Source: Krasilnikoviella flava
Lineage (GTDB): Bacteria; Actinomycetota; Actinomycetes; Actinomycetales; Cellulomonadaceae
NCBI RefSeq assembly: GCF_900167525.1
Contig: NZ_FUZQ01000001.1
Coordinates: 496,001 to 560,000 of the forward strand
Length of the DNA: 64,000 nucleotides
Reading direction: 5' to 3'
The translations under genes were made by a program, and so were the position numbers. Below, one piece after another: positions 31,703 through 40,635 of the stretch (position 1 is its first letter; the number at the start of each line of letters is the position of its first letter). Below the pieces are notes generated by a model that was not told the origin of the DNA, did no database searches, and saw nothing but the letters and a program-made list of their open reading frames with translations.

Positions 31703-32620
31703 ATGACCCGCGTCACCGTCCGACGCCGCGTCAGGCGCGTCACGATCGGCGGGCGCACCGCGCGCCGCGAGGACCTGCTCGCGGGCGAGGAGCCCCTCGA
31801 GGTCCGTGTGAACGGCCGCTCGCTGGCGGTCACCATGCGCACCCCCGGGCACGACGTCGAGCTCGCCACCGGCTTCCTCGTCTCGGAGGGCGTCGTGACC
31901 GACGGCGCGCAGGTGGCCGGCGCCCGGTACTGCGCCGGCTCGCCCGGGGGCCCGGGCACCGAGAACCCCTACAACGTGCTCGACGTCACCCTCGCCGCCG
32001 GCGTGCGGCCGCCGGACCCGGCGCTCGCCCGGGAGTTCTTCACCTCCAGCGCGTGCGGGCTGTGCGGCAAGGCGTCGATCGACGCGGTGTTCACGCGCAG
32101 CGCGTTCGAGGTGGCGGGCGACCCGGTCCGGGTGGACGCCGCGGTGCTCGCCTCCCTCCCCGACCGGCTCCGCGACGCGCAGGACGTGTTCGCCCGCACG
32201 GGCGGGCTGCACGCGGCGGGCCTGTTCGACGCCGGCACCGGCGAGGCCCTCGTGGTCCGGGAGGACGTGGGCCGGCACAACGCCGTCGACAAGGTGGTCG
32301 GGTGGGCCGCGGCGGCCGGGCGGCTGCCGCTGCGCGGCACCGTGCTCATGGTGTCCGGGCGGGCCAGCTTCGAGCTCACGCAGAAGGCGGTGATGGCGGG
32401 CGTGCCGGTGCTCGCCGCGGTCTCCGCGCCGTCGTCCCTGGCGGCGGAGCTCGCCGACGAGGCCGGGCTGACGCTGGTCGGCTTCGTGCGCGACCCGTCG
32501 CTCGTCGTCTACGCCGGGGACCACCGCGTCGTGGAGGAGCGTCGTCCCGCAGCGCCGGAGCACGAGGGCCGCGGACACGAGGGCGACAGGCACCGCGACC
32601 GCAGAGGGGACGCCGCATGA
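31703..32620 (+). CDS. fdhD: Formate dehydrogenase accessory sulfurtransferase FdhD
   Basis: 305 residues. FdhD transfers sulfur from a cysteine desulfurase to the molybdenum cofactor of formate dehydrogenases. The essential CxxC loop is SACGLCG with Cys118 and Cys121; REDVGRHNAVDKVVG and SGRASFELTQKAVMAG are other family blocks. A charged His/Arg-rich tail of about 25 residues is extra. Its stop overlaps the ATG of the FdhF-like gene as ATGA. Confidence 0.94.
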   Translation: MTRVTVRRRVRRVTIGGRTARREDLLAGEEPLEVRVNGRSLAVTMRTPGHDVELATGFLVSEGVVTDGAQVAGARYCAGSPGGPGTENPYNVLDVTLAAGVRPPDPALAREFFTSSACGLCGKASIDAVFTRSAFEVAGDPVRVDAAVLASLPDRLRDAQDVFARTGGLHAAGLFDAGTGEALVVREDVGRHNAVDKVVGWAAAAGRLPLRGTVLMVSGRASFELTQKAVMAGVPVLAAVSAPSSLAAELADEAGLTLVGFVRDPSLVVYAGDHRVVEERRPAAPEHEGRGHEGDRHRDRRGDAA

Positions 32621-34932
32621 CCACGCAGCAGCCGGAAGGGACGCGGCCGGGCGACCCCGCGGACACGCAGCCCGACGAGGTCCGCCCACCGAAGGACTGG
32701 GCGGCCGGCGTACCCGGCATCGTCCACGCGCTCGTGCCGGCGCTGCGCGACATGGGGCCGGCCCGCACCGCGCGCCTGCTGCTCGCGATGAACCACCGCG
32801 AGGGCTTCGACTGCATGAGCTGCGCCTGGCCGGACCCGGACCGGCGCAAGCCCGCGGAGTTCTGCGAGAACGGCGCGAAGGCGGTCACGTGGGAGGCGAC
32901 GCCGCTCGTCGTGAGGCCCGAGTTCTGGGCGGAGCACCCGGTCTCCGACCTGGCGACGCGCACGGAGCACTGGCTGGGGCAGCAGGGGCGGCTCGCCGCA
33001 CCGGTGCACAAGCCCGCCGGCTCCGACCACTACGTGCCGGTCTCCTGGGACGAGGCGTTCGCGATCCTCGCCGACCGGCTCGGCGGCCTCGACTCGCCCG
33101 ACCAGGCGTCGTTCTACACGAGCGGCCGCACGTCCAACGAGGCCGCGTTCGTCTACCAGCTGTTCGTGCGCGCCTTCGGCACGAACAACCTGCCCGACTG
33201 CTCCAACATGTGCCACGAGTCCACCGGCGCCGCCCTGGGCGAGACGATCGGCGTCGGGAAGGCGACGATCACCTACGACGACTTCGCCCTGGCCGACCTC
33301 ATCGTGATCATGGGCCAGAACCCCGGCACCAACCACCCCCGCATGCTCACGGCCCTGGAGGAGGCGAAACGGAACGGGGCGAGCATCGTCGCCGTGAACC
33401 CTCTGCCCGAGGCCGGGCTCAAGCGCTACAAGAACCCGCAGACGGCGCGCGGGCTGGCCGGGCGGGGCACGGAGCTCGCCGACCAGTTCCTGCAGATCCG
33501 CCTCGGGGGCGACATGGCGCTGCTGCAGGCGGTGTCGAAGCGGGTGCTCGACGCCGAGGCCGCGGCGCCCGGCACGGTGCTGGACCACGCGTTCCTCGCC
33601 GAGCACGCGTCGGGGCTCGAGGCGCTCGCCGCCCACCTGGCGGACCTCGACGAGGACGCCGTGCTCGCCGCCACGGGGCTCACGAGCGCCGAGATCGACG
33701 AGCTCGCCGACCGCTACGTCCGGGCCGAGCGCGTCATCGTCACCTGGGCGATGGGGCTGACACAGCACACCAAGGCCGTCCCCACCATCAAGGAGATCGT
33801 CAACCTGCTGCTCCTGCGCGGGAACATCGGCCGGCCCGGCGCGGGCGCCTCGCCGATCCGCGGCCACTCCAACGTGCAGGGCGACCGCACGATGGGCATC
33901 TGGGAGCAGATGCCCGACAGCTTCCTCGACGCGCTCGACGCCGAGTTCGGCATCACGTCGCCCCGCGAGCACGGCCTCGACGCGGTCGGCACGGTCGAGG
34001 CGATGGCCGCCGGCCGGGTCCGGGTCCTCGTGGCCCTGGGCGGCAACCTGGTCGGGGCGATCTCCGACACGGGCGCCGCGGAGGAGGCGGTGCGCCGCGC
34101 CGACCTCACCGTGCAGATCTCCACGAAGCTCAACCGCTCGCACGCCGTCGTCGGCCGCGAGGCGCTCATCCTGCCCACGCTCGGGCGCACCGACGTCGAC
34201 CGGCAGGCGTCGGGCGAGCAGATGGTCTCCGTGGAGGACACCGTGTGCGCCGTGCACGCGTCGCACGGGAAGGTCGAGCCGGTGGCGAAGGGGCTGCTGT
34301 CCGAGGTCTCGATCGTCACGCGGATGGCGCGCGCCGTGCTCGGTGCCCGGCCCGGCGGTCCCGGCCCCGTGGACTGGGCGGCGATGGAGCGCGACTACGA
34401 CGTCATCCGCGAGCACGTCGCGCGGGTGGTGCCGGGCTGCGAGGACTACAACGCCAAGCTGCGGCGGCCGAACGGGTTCCGGCTGCCGCACGGACCGCGC
34501 GACTCGCGCACCTTCCCCACCGACGACGGCCGCGCGCACCTCACCGTCAACGAGCTCGCGCACGTCGAGTGCCCGCCCGGTCGCCTGCTGCTGCAGACCG
34601 TCCGCGCGCACGACCAGTTCAACACGACGATCTACCGCCGCGACGACCGGTACCGCGGCATCAAGGGCGGCCGCGCCGTCGTGCTCGTCAACCCCGACGA
34701 CCTCGCGGAGCTCGGCATCGCGGACGGCACCACCGTCGACGTGCACGGCGAGTACCACGACGGCGTCGACCGGGTGCTGCGCGGGCAGCGCGTGGTCGCG
34801 TACCCCACGGCGCGCGGGTGTGCCGCGGCCTACTTCCCCGAGGCGAACGTGCTCGTGCCCCTCGGCGCCACCGCCGAGACGAGCCGGACGCCCGTGTCCA
34901 AGGCCGTCGTCGTCCGCCTCGAGCCGGCCTGA
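32617..34932 (+). CDS. FdhF-like molybdopterin oxidoreductase
   Basis: 771 residues of the FdhA/YdeP-like branch of the DMSO-reductase superfamily. Cys66, Cys69 and Cys83 near the N-terminus (DCMSCAWP) are the reduced iron-sulfur-type region of this branch; Cys199 in SNMCHESTG sits where FDHs place their Mo ligand. Molybdopterin-binding blocks include IVIMGQNPGTNHPRML, RGHSNVQGDRTMGI and the C-terminal domain from about 620. There is no Tat signal, so it is cytosolic. Formate oxidation is plausible from the coupling with fdhD and the nearby formaldehyde dehydrogenase, but YdeP-type members have unclear substrates. Confidence 0.87.
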   Translation: MTTQQPEGTRPGDPADTQPDEVRPPKDWAAGVPGIVHALVPALRDMGPARTARLLLAMNHREGFDCMSCAWPDPDRRKPAEFCENGAKAVTWEATPLVVRPEFWAEHPVSDLATRTEHWLGQQGRLAAPVHKPAGSDHYVPVSWDEAFAILADRLGGLDSPDQASFYTSGRTSNEAAFVYQLFVRAFGTNNLPDCSNMCHESTGAALGETIGVGKATITYDDFALADLIVIMGQNPGTNHPRMLTALEEAKRNGASIVAVNPLPEAGLKRYKNPQTARGLAGRGTELADQFLQIRLGGDMALLQAVSKRVLDAEAAAPGTVLDHAFLAEHASGLEALAAHLADLDEDAVLAATGLTSAEIDELADRYVRAERVIVTWAMGLTQHTKAVPTIKEIVNLLLLRGNIGRPGAGASPIRGHSNVQGDRTMGIWEQMPDSFLDALDAEFGITSPREHGLDAVGTVEAMAAGRVRVLVALGGNLVGAISDTGAAEEAVRRADLTVQISTKLNRSHAVVGREALILPTLGRTDVDRQASGEQMVSVEDTVCAVHASHGKVEPVAKGLLSEVSIVTRMARAVLGARPGGPGPVDWAAMERDYDVIREHVARVVPGCEDYNAKLRRPNGFRLPHGPRDSRTFPTDDGRAHLTVNELAHVECPPGRLLLQTVRAHDQFNTTIYRRDDRYRGIKGGRAVVLVNPDDLAELGIADGTTVDVHGEYHDGVDRVLRGQRVVAYPTARGCAAAYFPEANVLVPLGATAETSRTPVSKAVVVRLEPA

Positions 34933-35030
34933 CCGCGGTACTCCGATCCGTGCCGAGGTAGTTCGAACCGTGCCGAGGTAGTTCAGGTCTCGGCGAGGTA
35001 GTTCAGATTCCCGCGAGGTAGTTCAGGCGT
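34931..35030. repeat. Five-copy 20-bp tandem repeat
   Basis: Units start at 34931, 34951, 34971, 34991 and 35011, exactly 20 bp apart. The conserved core is CGAGGTAGTTC; the first unit is degenerate. The array fills the whole gap between the convergent FdhF-like and MarR genes and includes the MarR stop codon and the last two bases of the FdhF-like stop. It is not palindromic. Confidence 0.85.
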
Positions 35031-35517
35031 CCTGCGCGCGGGGCCCGACGAGGGCCTCCGCGAGCGCCGCGAGTGCCGGAAGGGCGTCGAGCGCCGCGTC
35101 ACGCACGTCGTCGGGCACGCCGCCCAGCCGGCGGCCCCAGAACTCGTGGATGCGGGCGAGGTGCTCGTCCGCCAGCGAGGTCGCGACGAGCCGGACGGTC
35201 CGCCGGTCCCCGTCGGCGTGCTCGCGCACGACGAGCCCGCGCGCCTCGAGGGTGCGCAGCGCGGTGCTGACGTTGCTGCGGGCGAGGCCGGTCGCGGTAG
35301 CGATGCGCGACGGCGTCGGGCGGGCGGACCGGTGGACCTCGCGGATCACGGCCACCTCCGTCCCGGTCAGCGGCACGATGTCGCGCAGCTCCGGGGAGCG
35401 GACGTCCAGGTGGCGGGCCAGCTCGACGACGACGTCGGCGAGGTCGGCGAGGTCGCAGGCGCCGGGCGGACGGCGGTCGGGGCCCGGGCCGGGCGTGACG
35501 ATCGTCTCGTCGGGCAT
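35023..35517 (-). CDS. MarR-family regulator of the divergent MFS exporter
   Basis: 164 residues. A MarR winged helix covers about 50-125: LTGTEVAVIREVHR, SRIATATGLARSNVSTALRT, then GLVVREHADGDRRTVRLV for the wing. It is divergent from a DHA2-type MFS exporter with an AT-rich 124-bp gap, so it probably represses that exporter and itself. The start at 35517 is the only ATG near the domain. The 3' end lies inside the 20-bp tandem array. Confidence 0.9.
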   Translation of the reverse strand: MPDETIVTPGPGPDRRPPGACDLADLADVVVELARHLDVRSPELRDIVPLTGTEVAVIREVHRSARPTPSRIATATGLARSNVSTALRTLEARGLVVREHADGDRRTVRLVATSLADEHLARIHEFWGRRLGGVPDDVRDAALDALPALAALAEALVGPRAQDA

Positions 35518-35536
35518 GGCCCGATCCTAGGCGCTC

Positions 35537-35565
35537 ATTATCGTTATAGTTTCATAATCATTCAT
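35537..35565. promoter_or_regulatory. AT-rich divergent promoter/operator
   Basis: A strikingly AT-rich patch in GC-rich DNA. TATAGT (35545-35550) is a good -10 for the rightward MFS gene and GATAAT on the minus strand (35542-35537) a good -10 for the MarR gene. ATTAT/ATAAT arms (35537 and 35554) give partial dyad symmetry, so MarR probably binds over both promoters. Confidence 0.55.
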
Positions 35566-35641
35566 GCTCGGGGTTCCACCCCGGGCATTCCTCTGCCGGC
35601 GGCGCCGTCTTCCGCCCCGCAGCCCGATCCCGAGGAGCCCC

Positions 35642-37174
35642 GTGAGCACCGCCACCATCCCCGCCCCTGACGAGACCTCGCATCCGCCCGCGCGCCTCCC
35701 GCTGCGCGGACGTCCCGCCCTGACGCTCGTCGGCGTCGCCTTCGGGCTCTTCCTCGTGGGCCTCGACGCCACCGTCGTCTCGATCGTCAACCCCGCGATC
35801 GCCGCCGACGTCGGCACCACGTTCGTGCAGCTGCAGTGGGTGACGCACAGCTACCTGCTCGGGCTGGCCGTCACACTCATCCTGGCGGGCAAGCTCGGCG
35901 ACCGGTACGGCCACCGCACGCTGTACCTGGGCGGGCTCGTGCTGTTCACCCTCGCGTCGGTCGCCATCGGGCTGTCGACCACCGCCACCGGGCTCATCGC
36001 GTTCCGCGTGGTCCAGGGCGTCGCGGCGGGCATCCTCATGCCGCAGACGCTCGCGATGCTGCGCGCCACCTTCCCGCGCGAGAAGTTCGGCATGGCCGTC
36101 GGGATCTGGGGCGGCGTGTCCTCGATCGCGATCGCCGTCGGCCCCACGCTGGCCGGTGCCCTCGAGGCGTCGTCCGGCTGGCAGTCGGTGTTCTTCGTCA
36201 ACGTTCCCGTCGCCGTCGTCGGCCTCGCGTACGGGCTCTGCCTGCTCCCCCGCACCAGCTTCCCGGCCGCGGGCCGTTTCGACCTGCGCGGCGTCGTCGT
36301 GCTGGCGCTCGGGCTGGTGGCCACCGTGTTCGCCATCGTGCAGTCCGAGACCTGGGGCTGGGGCGACGCGCGCACCCTCGGCCTGCTCGCGCTCGGCATC
36401 CTCGTGATCGTCGGTTTCGTGGCCCTGGAGGCCCGCACCGAGGCGCGGACGGGCGACGCCCTGCTGCCGCTGTCGCTGTTCCGCGGCACGACGGTCGGCA
36501 TCGGCGGGCTGATGATCGCCGCCAACTTCTTCGTGCTGATGGGCGCCACGTTCGTGCTGCCCATGTTCTTCATCAACCTGCGCGGGGCCACCGCGCTGGA
36601 CGCGGGCCTCATGCTGCTGCCGATGTCCGCCGTCTCGATCGTGTCGGCCCCGGTGGGCGCGCTGCTCGTCGCGCGGATCGGCACCCGCGCCACCGGAACG
36701 CTGAGCCTCGGCCTGACCGCCGCGGGCCTGCTGGTGCTGCTGACCTCGTCGACCACCTCGCCGTACGGGGTCATGGCGGTCGCGTTCGTCGTCCTGGCGA
36801 TGGGCACCGGCATGACCATCACCGCGGGCGCCGAGGCGATCGTCGGCTCCGCGCCCGTGCATCTGGCGGGGGTCGCCGGCGGGTTCCAGTCCACCTGCAT
36901 CCAGATCGGCGGCGCGCTCGGCACCGCCGTCATGTCCGTTCTCGTCGCCGCCCAGGTGCGCTCCGGCACCGGTGGCCTCGGCCTCGACGACGGCGAGCTC
37001 CAGGGCCTCGCGCAGGGCTCCGTGCCGGCCGGGCTCGACGCCGTCGCCGCGCGCACCGCCGAGGACGCCTACGTCTCCGGCGTGCACGCCGCCTACCTGG
37101 TCGCCGCGGCGCTCGCCCTCGTCGTCGCCGTCGTCGCGGCCATCACCCTGCGCCCGAAGCCTCAGCCGAGGTAG
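35642..37174 (+). CDS. MFS multidrug exporter, DHA2 family (14 helices)
   Basis: 510 residues with about 14 hydrophobic segments. Motif A-like GKLGDRYGHRTLYLGG follows helix 2, the first helix carries FLVGLDATVVSIVNPAI and motif C-like GPTLAGAL lies in helix 5; all are QacA/EmrB features. It exports hydrophobic or cationic compounds using the proton gradient. The GTG at 35642 is chosen for the GAGGAG ribosome site 4 nt upstream and because the family alignment starts soon after. Regulated by the divergent MarR. Confidence 0.9.
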   Translation: MSTATIPAPDETSHPPARLPLRGRPALTLVGVAFGLFLVGLDATVVSIVNPAIAADVGTTFVQLQWVTHSYLLGLAVTLILAGKLGDRYGHRTLYLGGLVLFTLASVAIGLSTTATGLIAFRVVQGVAAGILMPQTLAMLRATFPREKFGMAVGIWGGVSSIAIAVGPTLAGALEASSGWQSVFFVNVPVAVVGLAYGLCLLPRTSFPAAGRFDLRGVVVLALGLVATVFAIVQSETWGWGDARTLGLLALGILVIVGFVALEARTEARTGDALLPLSLFRGTTVGIGGLMIAANFFVLMGATFVLPMFFINLRGATALDAGLMLLPMSAVSIVSAPVGALLVARIGTRATGTLSLGLTAAGLLVLLTSSTTSPYGVMAVAFVVLAMGTGMTITAGAEAIVGSAPVHLAGVAGGFQSTCIQIGGALGTAVMSVLVAAQVRSGTGGLGLDDGELQGLAQGSVPAGLDAVAARTAEDAYVSGVHAAYLVAAALALVVAVVAAITLRPKPQPR

Positions 37175-37188
37175 TGCGAGATCACACT

Positions 37189-37226
37189 CGTCAAGATTCT
37201 TGACGTCGAGAGACCGGGAGTAGTCT
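37189..37226 (+). promoter_or_regulatory. MarR autoregulatory operator and leaderless promoter
   Basis: 37189-37205 is a perfect odd palindrome CGTCAAGATTCTTGACG overlapping a -35-like TTGACG. A -10-like TAGTCT at 37221-37226 ends 6 nt before the ATG at 37233, with no ribosome site. The MarR protein probably blocks its own promoter here. Confidence 0.6.
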
Positions 37227-37232
37227 CGGCGC

Positions 37233-37736
37233 ATGGATGTGGAGGCACGGTCCGACGAGGTCGACCGGATCGTCGACGCGTGGCGCCGCGAGCGCCCGGA
37301 CCTGGACGTCGAGCCGCTGACGGTGTTCTCTCGCGTCAGCCGGCTCGCACGGCACCTGGACCGCGCACGGCGCGGCGCGTTCGCACGGCACGACCTGGAG
37401 ACCTGGGAGTTCGACGTGCTGTCCGCGCTGCGCCGCGCCGGCGATCCGTACCGCCTGTCCCCCGGCGTCCTCGTGGCGCAGACGCTCGTCACGAGCGGCA
37501 CCATGACCAACCGCATCGACCGGCTCGAGGAGCGCGGGCTGGTGGAGCGCCACCGCGCGCCGTCCGACCGGCGCGGCGTGCTCGTCCAGCTCACCGCCGC
37601 CGGCCGGCAGCGCGTCGACGCGGCGATGAGCGACCTGCTCGACGTCGAGGCGCGCGTGCTCGACGCGCTCCCCGCCGCGGTGCGCCCCCAGCTCGCGGCG
37701 CTGCTGCGCACCGTCGTCGCGCAGTTCGACGAGTGA
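37233..37736 (+). CDS. MarR-family regulator
   Basis: 167 residues. The winged-helix domain (about 30-135) contains FSRVSRLARHLDRARRGAFA, TSGTMTNRIDRLEERGLVER and the wing RAPSDRRGVLVQLTAAGRQR, closest to the multiple-antibiotic/HucR-like MarR branch. It is followed by an MFS transporter gene starting 20 bp later on the same strand. The palindrome on its own promoter implies ligand-controlled expression of the pair. Confidence 0.9.
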   Translation: MDVEARSDEVDRIVDAWRRERPDLDVEPLTVFSRVSRLARHLDRARRGAFARHDLETWEFDVLSALRRAGDPYRLSPGVLVAQTLVTSGTMTNRIDRLEERGLVERHRAPSDRRGVLVQLTAAGRQRVDAAMSDLLDVEARVLDALPAAVRPQLAALLRTVVAQFDE

Positions 37737-37755
37737 CGACGGAGATGCCCGCCGC

Positions 37756-39003
37756 GTGACGTCCTACCCCTCCCCCTCCGCCCGGGACGACGGCGCGCGC
37801 GCCGGCCTGCTCCTGGCGGCCCTGCTGCTCGTCGCGCTCAACCTGCGCGCCCCGATCACGTCGCTGCCGCCGGTCGTGGACGAGGTCGCCGCCGCCCTTG
37901 CCCTCACCCCCACGGGGGCCGGCCTGCTCACCTCCGTCCCGGTGCTGTGCTTCGCGCTGTGCACGCCGCTCGCGTCAGTGCTGGTGGCACGGGCCGGGCC
38001 GGAGCTCGCCCTCGGCGCCTCGATGGCGGGGATCCTCGCCGGCACGCTGCTGCGCTCGGCGGGCTCGGTCCCCGCGGCGCTGGCCGGCAGCGCCGTGCTC
38101 GGCGTCGCGATCACGATCGGCAACGTGGCGGTGCCGGTGGTCATCACCCGCGACTTCCGCCGCCGCGCCGCAGCCGTGACGGGCGCGTACAGCGCGACGA
38201 TGAACCTCGGGTCGACGTTCACCACGATGCTCACCGTGCCCCTCGCGACCGCGTTCGGGTGGCAGTGGGCGCTGGCCGGCTGGGGCGTGCTCGCGGTGGT
38301 CGCGCTCGCGGCGTGGGTCCCGGCGGGCCGCCGTCTGGCGGCCCGCGGCCGCGCCCAGGCGCCCCGCGGGGCCGGCGGCGCCCGCGTCCGGCCGCCGTCG
38401 GCCCGGGCGGAGCTGGACGCCCTCGACCCGCAGGCCCGGGGTGCCGTGCGTCGGCTGGTCGTGCTGCTGTCGGTGGCTTTCGCGGGCCAGGCCTTCGGGT
38501 ACTACGCGGTGACCGCGTGGCTGCCCGAGATCTTGCACGACCGGCTCGGAATGAGCGCCGCCGGAGCGGGCAGCGCGGCGGCGCCGTTCCAGCTGTGCGC
38601 GGTGCTGGGGTCGTTCCTGGTGCCGGCGGCGTTCTCGCGCGGGCTGTCGGCGCGCGCGGTCGCGGCCCTCATGGCGGCGATGTGGATCTCCCTGCCGCTG
38701 GGGCTGCTCCTCGCGCCCGGGCTGTGGTGGCTGTGGGTGGGCCTCGCGGGCGCCGCGCAGGGCGGCAACTTCACGGTGATCTTCACGCTCGTGGCCCAGC
38801 GCAGCCCGGGCGTCGCGGTGGCGCGGCGATCGTCGGCCGTGGTGCAGACGGCAGGCTACGGGTGCGCGGTGCTCGCGCCGACCGTGATGGGCGCCGTGCA
38901 CGAGGCGTCCCACGGGTGGACGACGCCGCTGGCCCTCGTCGCGGGCGTGCTCGCCACGATGGCCACGGCGATGTGGGTGGCGTCGGCCCGGCCCGCCTCC
39001 TAA
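37756..39003 (+). CDS. MFS transporter, CynX/NimT family
   Basis: 415 residues with about 12 membrane segments. The opening LLVALNLRAPITSLPPVVDE is the signature of the cyanate permease (CynX)/NimT-type MFS subfamily; substrates of characterised members include cyanate and nitroimidazoles. The GTG at 37756 follows the MarR stop by 19 nt. The 3' end overlaps the convergent hydrolase gene by 4 bp. The substrate is unknown and export is as likely as import. Confidence 0.86.
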   Translation: MTSYPSPSARDDGARAGLLLAALLLVALNLRAPITSLPPVVDEVAAALALTPTGAGLLTSVPVLCFALCTPLASVLVARAGPELALGASMAGILAGTLLRSAGSVPAALAGSAVLGVAITIGNVAVPVVITRDFRRRAAAVTGAYSATMNLGSTFTTMLTVPLATAFGWQWALAGWGVLAVVALAAWVPAGRRLAARGRAQAPRGAGGARVRPPSARAELDALDPQARGAVRRLVVLLSVAFAGQAFGYYAVTAWLPEILHDRLGMSAAGAGSAAAPFQLCAVLGSFLVPAAFSRGLSARAVAALMAAMWISLPLGLLLAPGLWWLWVGLAGAAQGGNFTVIFTLVAQRSPGVAVARRSSAVVQTAGYGCAVLAPTVMGAVHEASHGWTTPLALVAGVLATMATAMWVASARPAS

Positions 39004-39797
39004 CGGATCCCGGCAAGCGTGACCGCGAGGGAGCCCAGCGCCCGCAGCGCCTCCTCCGCGTGCGCCTCGTCGTAGCCGCGGGTGCACACTGCGACGACGA
39101 GCGCGTCCGGGCCGGGCGTGCCGACGAACGCGACGTCGTGCCGGATGCCGTCCACCCACCCCGACTTGGAGCCGTACGGCACACCCTCGGGCACGGCGGC
39201 GGTGAGCTGCCGGTCGCTCTGGCGGGCGAGCAGGTCGATCATCCAGAGCGTGCGCTCCGGCCCGGCGAGCTCCCCGGTGACGACGGCGGACATCAGCGCC
39301 GCCAGGTCTGCCGCCGTGGTCCGGTGCGAGTCGCCGCGCGCCTCGGCGGCGAGGTCGCTGTACTTGCGCCCGACGACGCTCGCGCCCGCGCCGGCGTCGG
39401 CGAGCGCCCGGTTGCAGGCGTCGAGGCCCACGAGGTCGATCACCATGTTCGTGGCCTCGTTGGAGGACACGACGATCATCCGCTCGATCACCAGCCCCAC
39501 GGGCAGCACCGTGCCCGGGGGCGGCATGCCGGGGTCGAGGTCGTCGGGCTCGATGCGGTAGTCGGGCGCGCCCGGCACCTGGGAGCGGAAGGTGTCGGTG
39601 CTGGCCACCTCCTGGTCGAGCGTCAGCGCGCCCGCGTCGAGGGCGCGGGCCGCCGCCACGAGCACGGCCAGCTTGACCGTCGACGCCGCGTAGAACGGGG
39701 CGTCCGCGTCGCGCGCCGCGAGCACCTCGCCGCCCGCGCGGCGCACCTGGTACGCGACGACGGGGACGCCGTCGGAGTGCGTGCCCGTGGCCGGCAT
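39000..39797 (-). CDS. Class A beta-lactamase-fold serine hydrolase, cytosolic
   Basis: 265 residues. Penicilloyl-serine motifs are complete: Ser39-Thr-Val-Lys42 (SxxK), Ser111-Ser-Asn113 (SxN) with the SSNEATN helix, and KSG in YGSKSGW. The omega loop reads KYSDLAAEARGD where class A enzymes have the Glu166/Asn170 pair, so both deacylation residues are absent and efficient beta-lactam hydrolysis is unlikely. There is no signal peptide. The ATG overlaps the amidotransferase stop (TGATG). As the last gene of an oligopeptide importer operon, it may trim imported wall peptides inside the cell (inference). Confidence 0.8.
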   Translation of the reverse strand: MPATGTHSDGVPVVAYQVRRAGGEVLAARDADAPFYAASTVKLAVLVAAARALDAGALTLDQEVASTDTFRSQVPGAPDYRIEPDDLDPGMPPPGTVLPVGLVIERMIVVSSNEATNMVIDLVGLDACNRALADAGAGASVVGRKYSDLAAEARGDSHRTTAADLAALMSAVVTGELAGPERTLWMIDLLARQSDRQLTAAVPEGVPYGSKSGWVDGIRHDVAFVGTPGPDALVVAVCTRGYDEAHAEEALRALGSLAVTLAGIR

Positions 39798-40633
39798 CAG
39801 CGCGCCCCCGCGTCGTCGTGGGCGCGATCCTGGCCCGGCGCACCGGCGTGTCGAGGGCGCGTCTCGCGCCCACGGCGGTCGTGGACGACTGCGGCGAAAG
39901 CGGACGCGAGCGCGCGGGCCTGCCGCTCGTTCTCGGGGGCGCGCTCGAGGGCGGCGGCGAGCAGCTCGTCCCGGTCGAAGCCCAGCTCGGCGAGCTCGTC
40001 GGCGTCCCAGGTGCCGATCCGCTCGGGCTCCGCCTCCGGGTGGAACTGCAGCCCCCACGCGACCTCGCCGACGCGGAACGCCTGCACGCCGCACGCGTCG
40101 CTCGTCGCGAGCAGCACGGCCCGGGGCGGCAGTCCGGTGATCGAGTCGACGTGGCTCTCGACCATGCGGACCTCGCCGCCGACGGCGAGCTCCCCGACCG
40201 GGCCGAGCAGAGCGTCGTCGGCCGCGTCGTCGAGCAGCCGCACGGGGCACAGGCCCTTCTCCGTCTCGCCCGACCGGCCCGTCACCGTGCCGCCGGTGAC
40301 GTGCGCGAGCACCTGGCCGCCCAGGCAGATGCCCAGCACGGGGACGCCCGCGTCCAGGGCCTCGGCCACCAGCGCCCGCTCGTGGGCCAGCCAGGGCGCC
40401 CTCTCGTCCTCGTCCGGCAGCAGCCCGCCGCCCAGCAGGACGAGCCCGTCGACGGGTCCGTCGGGCAGGTCGGACCACGCCCCGCCCACGAGGGCCGGGA
40501 CGCGGGAGTCGAGGTCGGCGCCCTGGACGACGACGGCGGTGGCACCGTCCGCGTCCAGCCAGTCGGGCAGGCGGCCCGGCCCGCTGTGCGGCGAGTTCTG
40601 CACGAGGACGACGGTCGGTCGGCGGTCGGGCAC
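39797..40633 (-). CDS. Class I glutamine amidotransferase-like protein
   Basis: 278 residues. The catalytic triad of class I amidotransferases is visible: Cys103 (GICLGGQVLA), His198 and Glu200 (LQFHPEAEP). The oxyanion glycine strand LVLLGGGLLPDED precedes. It stands alone without a synthase domain, like GMP-synthase-like or gamma-glutamyl-peptide hydrolase (PuuD-like) proteins. Two bases separate its GTG from the OppF stop, with GGGAG upstream. Context suggests hydrolysis of a gamma-glutamyl bond in an imported compound, which is inference. The Arg/His-rich tail is low in complexity. Confidence 0.82.
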   Translation of the reverse strand: MPDRRPTVVLVQNSPHSGPGRLPDWLDADGATAVVVQGADLDSRVPALVGGAWSDLPDGPVDGLVLLGGGLLPDEDERAPWLAHERALVAEALDAGVPVLGICLGGQVLAHVTGGTVTGRSGETEKGLCPVRLLDDAADDALLGPVGELAVGGEVRMVESHVDSITGLPPRAVLLATSDACGVQAFRVGEVAWGLQFHPEAEPERIGTWDADELAELGFDRDELLAAALERAPENERQARALASAFAAVVHDRRGRETRPRHAGAPGQDRAHDDAGAR

Positions 40634-40635
40634 GG

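Noticed and set aside
34931-35030. Possible CRISPR array
   Set aside because: Units are contiguous 20-bp tandem repeats without unique spacers, and no cas gene is nearby.
39000-39797. Beta-lactam resistance gene
   Set aside because: No signal peptide and no Glu166/Asn170 equivalents, so penicillin hydrolysis is not supported despite the SxxK, SxN and KSG motifs.
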